Assembly (NCBI GenBank): GCA_031363085.1
Contig: JANLTU010000056.1
Span: forward strand, 1 to 6,784
DNA: 6,784 nucleotides
Direction: 5' to 3'
Source: UBA6921 sp031363085
GTDB taxonomy: Bacteria > Pseudomonadota > Gammaproteobacteria > SG8-11
The notes under the pieces: generated by a model
Told to the model about the DNA's origin: nothing
What the model saw: the letters and a program-made list of their open reading frames with translations, nothing else
Database searches by the model: none
Shown: positions 5,676-6,784 of the stretch, in pieces
Layout of the letters: the number at the start of each line of letters is the position of its first letter
Numbering within the stretch: position 1 is the stretch's first letter
Program-made: the position numbers and the translations under genes

Positions 5676-6784
5676 ATGTCTAAACGCCGTTCACCTCTCC
5701 CCACGCAACCAGTGCGCGCGCGCATCGAATCGCTGACGCACGACGGTCGCGGCGTCACCCACGTCGACGGCAAAACCGTGTTCGTTGATGGCGCGCTGGC
5801 CGGCGAAGAAGTCGAGTTCCAATACATCGCACGGCAGCGGCGTTACGACGAAGCGAAAACCATTCAAGTCATTGAAGCTTCGCCGGATCGCGTCACCGCG
5901 CGTTGTGCGCACTTCGGCGTGTGCGGTGGCTGTGCGCTGCAACACCTGCGCCCTGCAGCGCAAATCGAAGCCAAGCAAAAAGCCCTGCTCGACGATCTCG
6001 AACGCATCGGCCATGTCAAGCCCAAGCACCTGTTGCCGGCGCTCACCGGGCCCAGTTGGGGCTATCGGCGCAAGGCGCGGCTGGCGGTGAAATACGTGAT
6101 CAAAAAGGAACGTGTGCTGGTCGGATTCCGCGAGAAACACAGTCACTATCTCGCCGACATCGCCACCTGCGAAGTGCTGTACCCGGCGGTTGCAAAACTG
6201 TTGCCGCAACTCACCGCGCTGGTCACCGCCTTGAGTATCAAGGAACACATCCCGCAAATTGAAGTTGCGGTCGGTGACAACGCCACCGCGTTGATCGTGC
6301 GTCACCTCATGCCCTTGAGCGATGCCGACCGCGTGCTGCTCACCGGCTTTGCGCAACAGCATGTGCTGCATTTGTACCTGCAATCCCAGGGGCTGGAGAG
6401 TGTGGCGCTGCTGTGGCCGGAGCAGGGCGTATTGAATTACACGCTGGCGCAGCACCATGTCGAATTCGAATTCCGCCCGACGCTGTTCACCCAGGTCAAT
6501 GCGGAAATGAACGCGCTGATGGTGGACCGTGCGCTGGAGTTGCTCGACGTGCAGCCACAGGATCACGTGCTTGACTTATTTTGCGGGTTGGGCAATTTCA
6601 CCCTGCCGATGGCACGTCGTGCCGCGCACGTGGTCGGCGTCGAAGGCGATGCGGGCTTGGTGCAGACCGCGCGCGACAACGCGTTGCACAACGCCATTCG
6701 CAACGTGGACTACCATGCTTCGAATCTTGGCGAGGACGTCATGATCTATCCGTGGGCGCGCGCCGCCTACGACAAAGTATTGCT
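5676..6784 (+). CDS. rlmD: 23S rRNA (uracil-1939-C5)-methyltransferase, N-terminal 369 residues (partial)
   Basis: RlmD (formerly RumA) uses S-adenosylmethionine to methylate C5 of U1939 in 23S rRNA. The frame is open from ATG 5676 to the window end. A TRAM RNA-binding domain covers about residues 12-68 (RIESLTHDGRGVTHVDGKTVFVDGALAGEEVE). Cys77, Cys83, Cys86 and Cys165 match the four [4Fe-4S] ligands of E. coli RumA (74, 80, 83, 162) with the same spacing. FTQVN (271-275) and the SAM loop LDLFCGLGNFTLP (299-311) follow. E. coli RlmD has 433 residues, so about 65-75 are missing here, including the catalytic Cys in the last motif. An antisense frame over 5691-6566 is a shadow. It follows the exonuclease on the same strand after a structured 144-base gap. 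Confidence 0.95.
   Translation, partial: MSKRRSPLPTQPVRARIESLTHDGRGVTHVDGKTVFVDGALAGEEVEFQYIARQRRYDEAKTIQVIEASPDRVTARCAHFGVCGGCALQHLRPAAQIEAKQKALLDDLERIGHVKPKHLLPALTGPSWGYRRKARLAVKYVIKKERVLVGFREKHSHYLADIATCEVLYPAVAKLLPQLTALVTALSIKEHIPQIEVAVGDNATALIVRHLMPLSDADRVLLTGFAQQHVLHLYLQSQGLESVALLWPEQGVLNYTLAQHHVEFEFRPTLFTQVNAEMNALMVDRALELLDVQPQDHVLDLFCGLGNFTLPMARRAAHVVGVEGDAGLVQTARDNALHNAIRNVDYHASNLGEDVMIYPWARAAYDKVL

Noticed and set aside
5691..6566. Minus-strand open frame of 291 codons
   Set aside because: It is a shadow of rlmD, whose plus-strand frame has all expected cysteines and the SAM motif.

Overview
The window reads as a chromosomal segment from a beta- or gammaproteobacterium. The GC content is moderately high, and a galU - cysM - PolB-like exonuclease - rlmD block fits those classes. 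That placement rests on protein-family recognition, not on a search.

Left end (1-235): the last 19 codons of an IS21-family istB helper gene run in from the left. They are followed by repeated TGATCACG motifs typical of IS21-type ends, and then by two adjacent perfect palindromes (160-183 and 185-206) that share a CGAATTCG core.

Minus-strand relic (236-2488): a type I restriction enzyme R-subunit gene (hsdR, EcoEI type) carries several inactivating lesions. The nuclease domain is missing at a frame-shifting deletion junction, a one-base insertion sits just before the DEAH box, and there is an in-frame TAA. The helicase motifs and C-terminal domain are otherwise readable. No hsdM or hsdS lies beside it.

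Minus-strand mini-gene (2601-2696): a 31-residue, very lysine-rich protein gene, too short for usual ORF cut-offs. It has a near-consensus sigma70 promoter, a strong Shine-Dalgarno sequence and a GC-rich hairpin after it, so it looks like a complete one-gene transcription unit. It is divergent from galU.

Plus-strand housekeeping block (2918-6784): galU makes UDP-glucose. cysM makes cysteine and appears to start from a leaderless promoter. A DEDDy 3'-5' exonuclease of the PolB-like family overlaps the cysM stop by 4 bases (ATGA). After a structured 144-base gap comes rlmD, a 23S rRNA m5U1939 methyltransferase with Fe-S cysteines, cut off by the window end before its catalytic cysteine.

No tRNA, rRNA or CRISPR array was seen. 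No complete novel system is evident. The least explained elements are the twin palindromes and the lysine-rich mini-gene.
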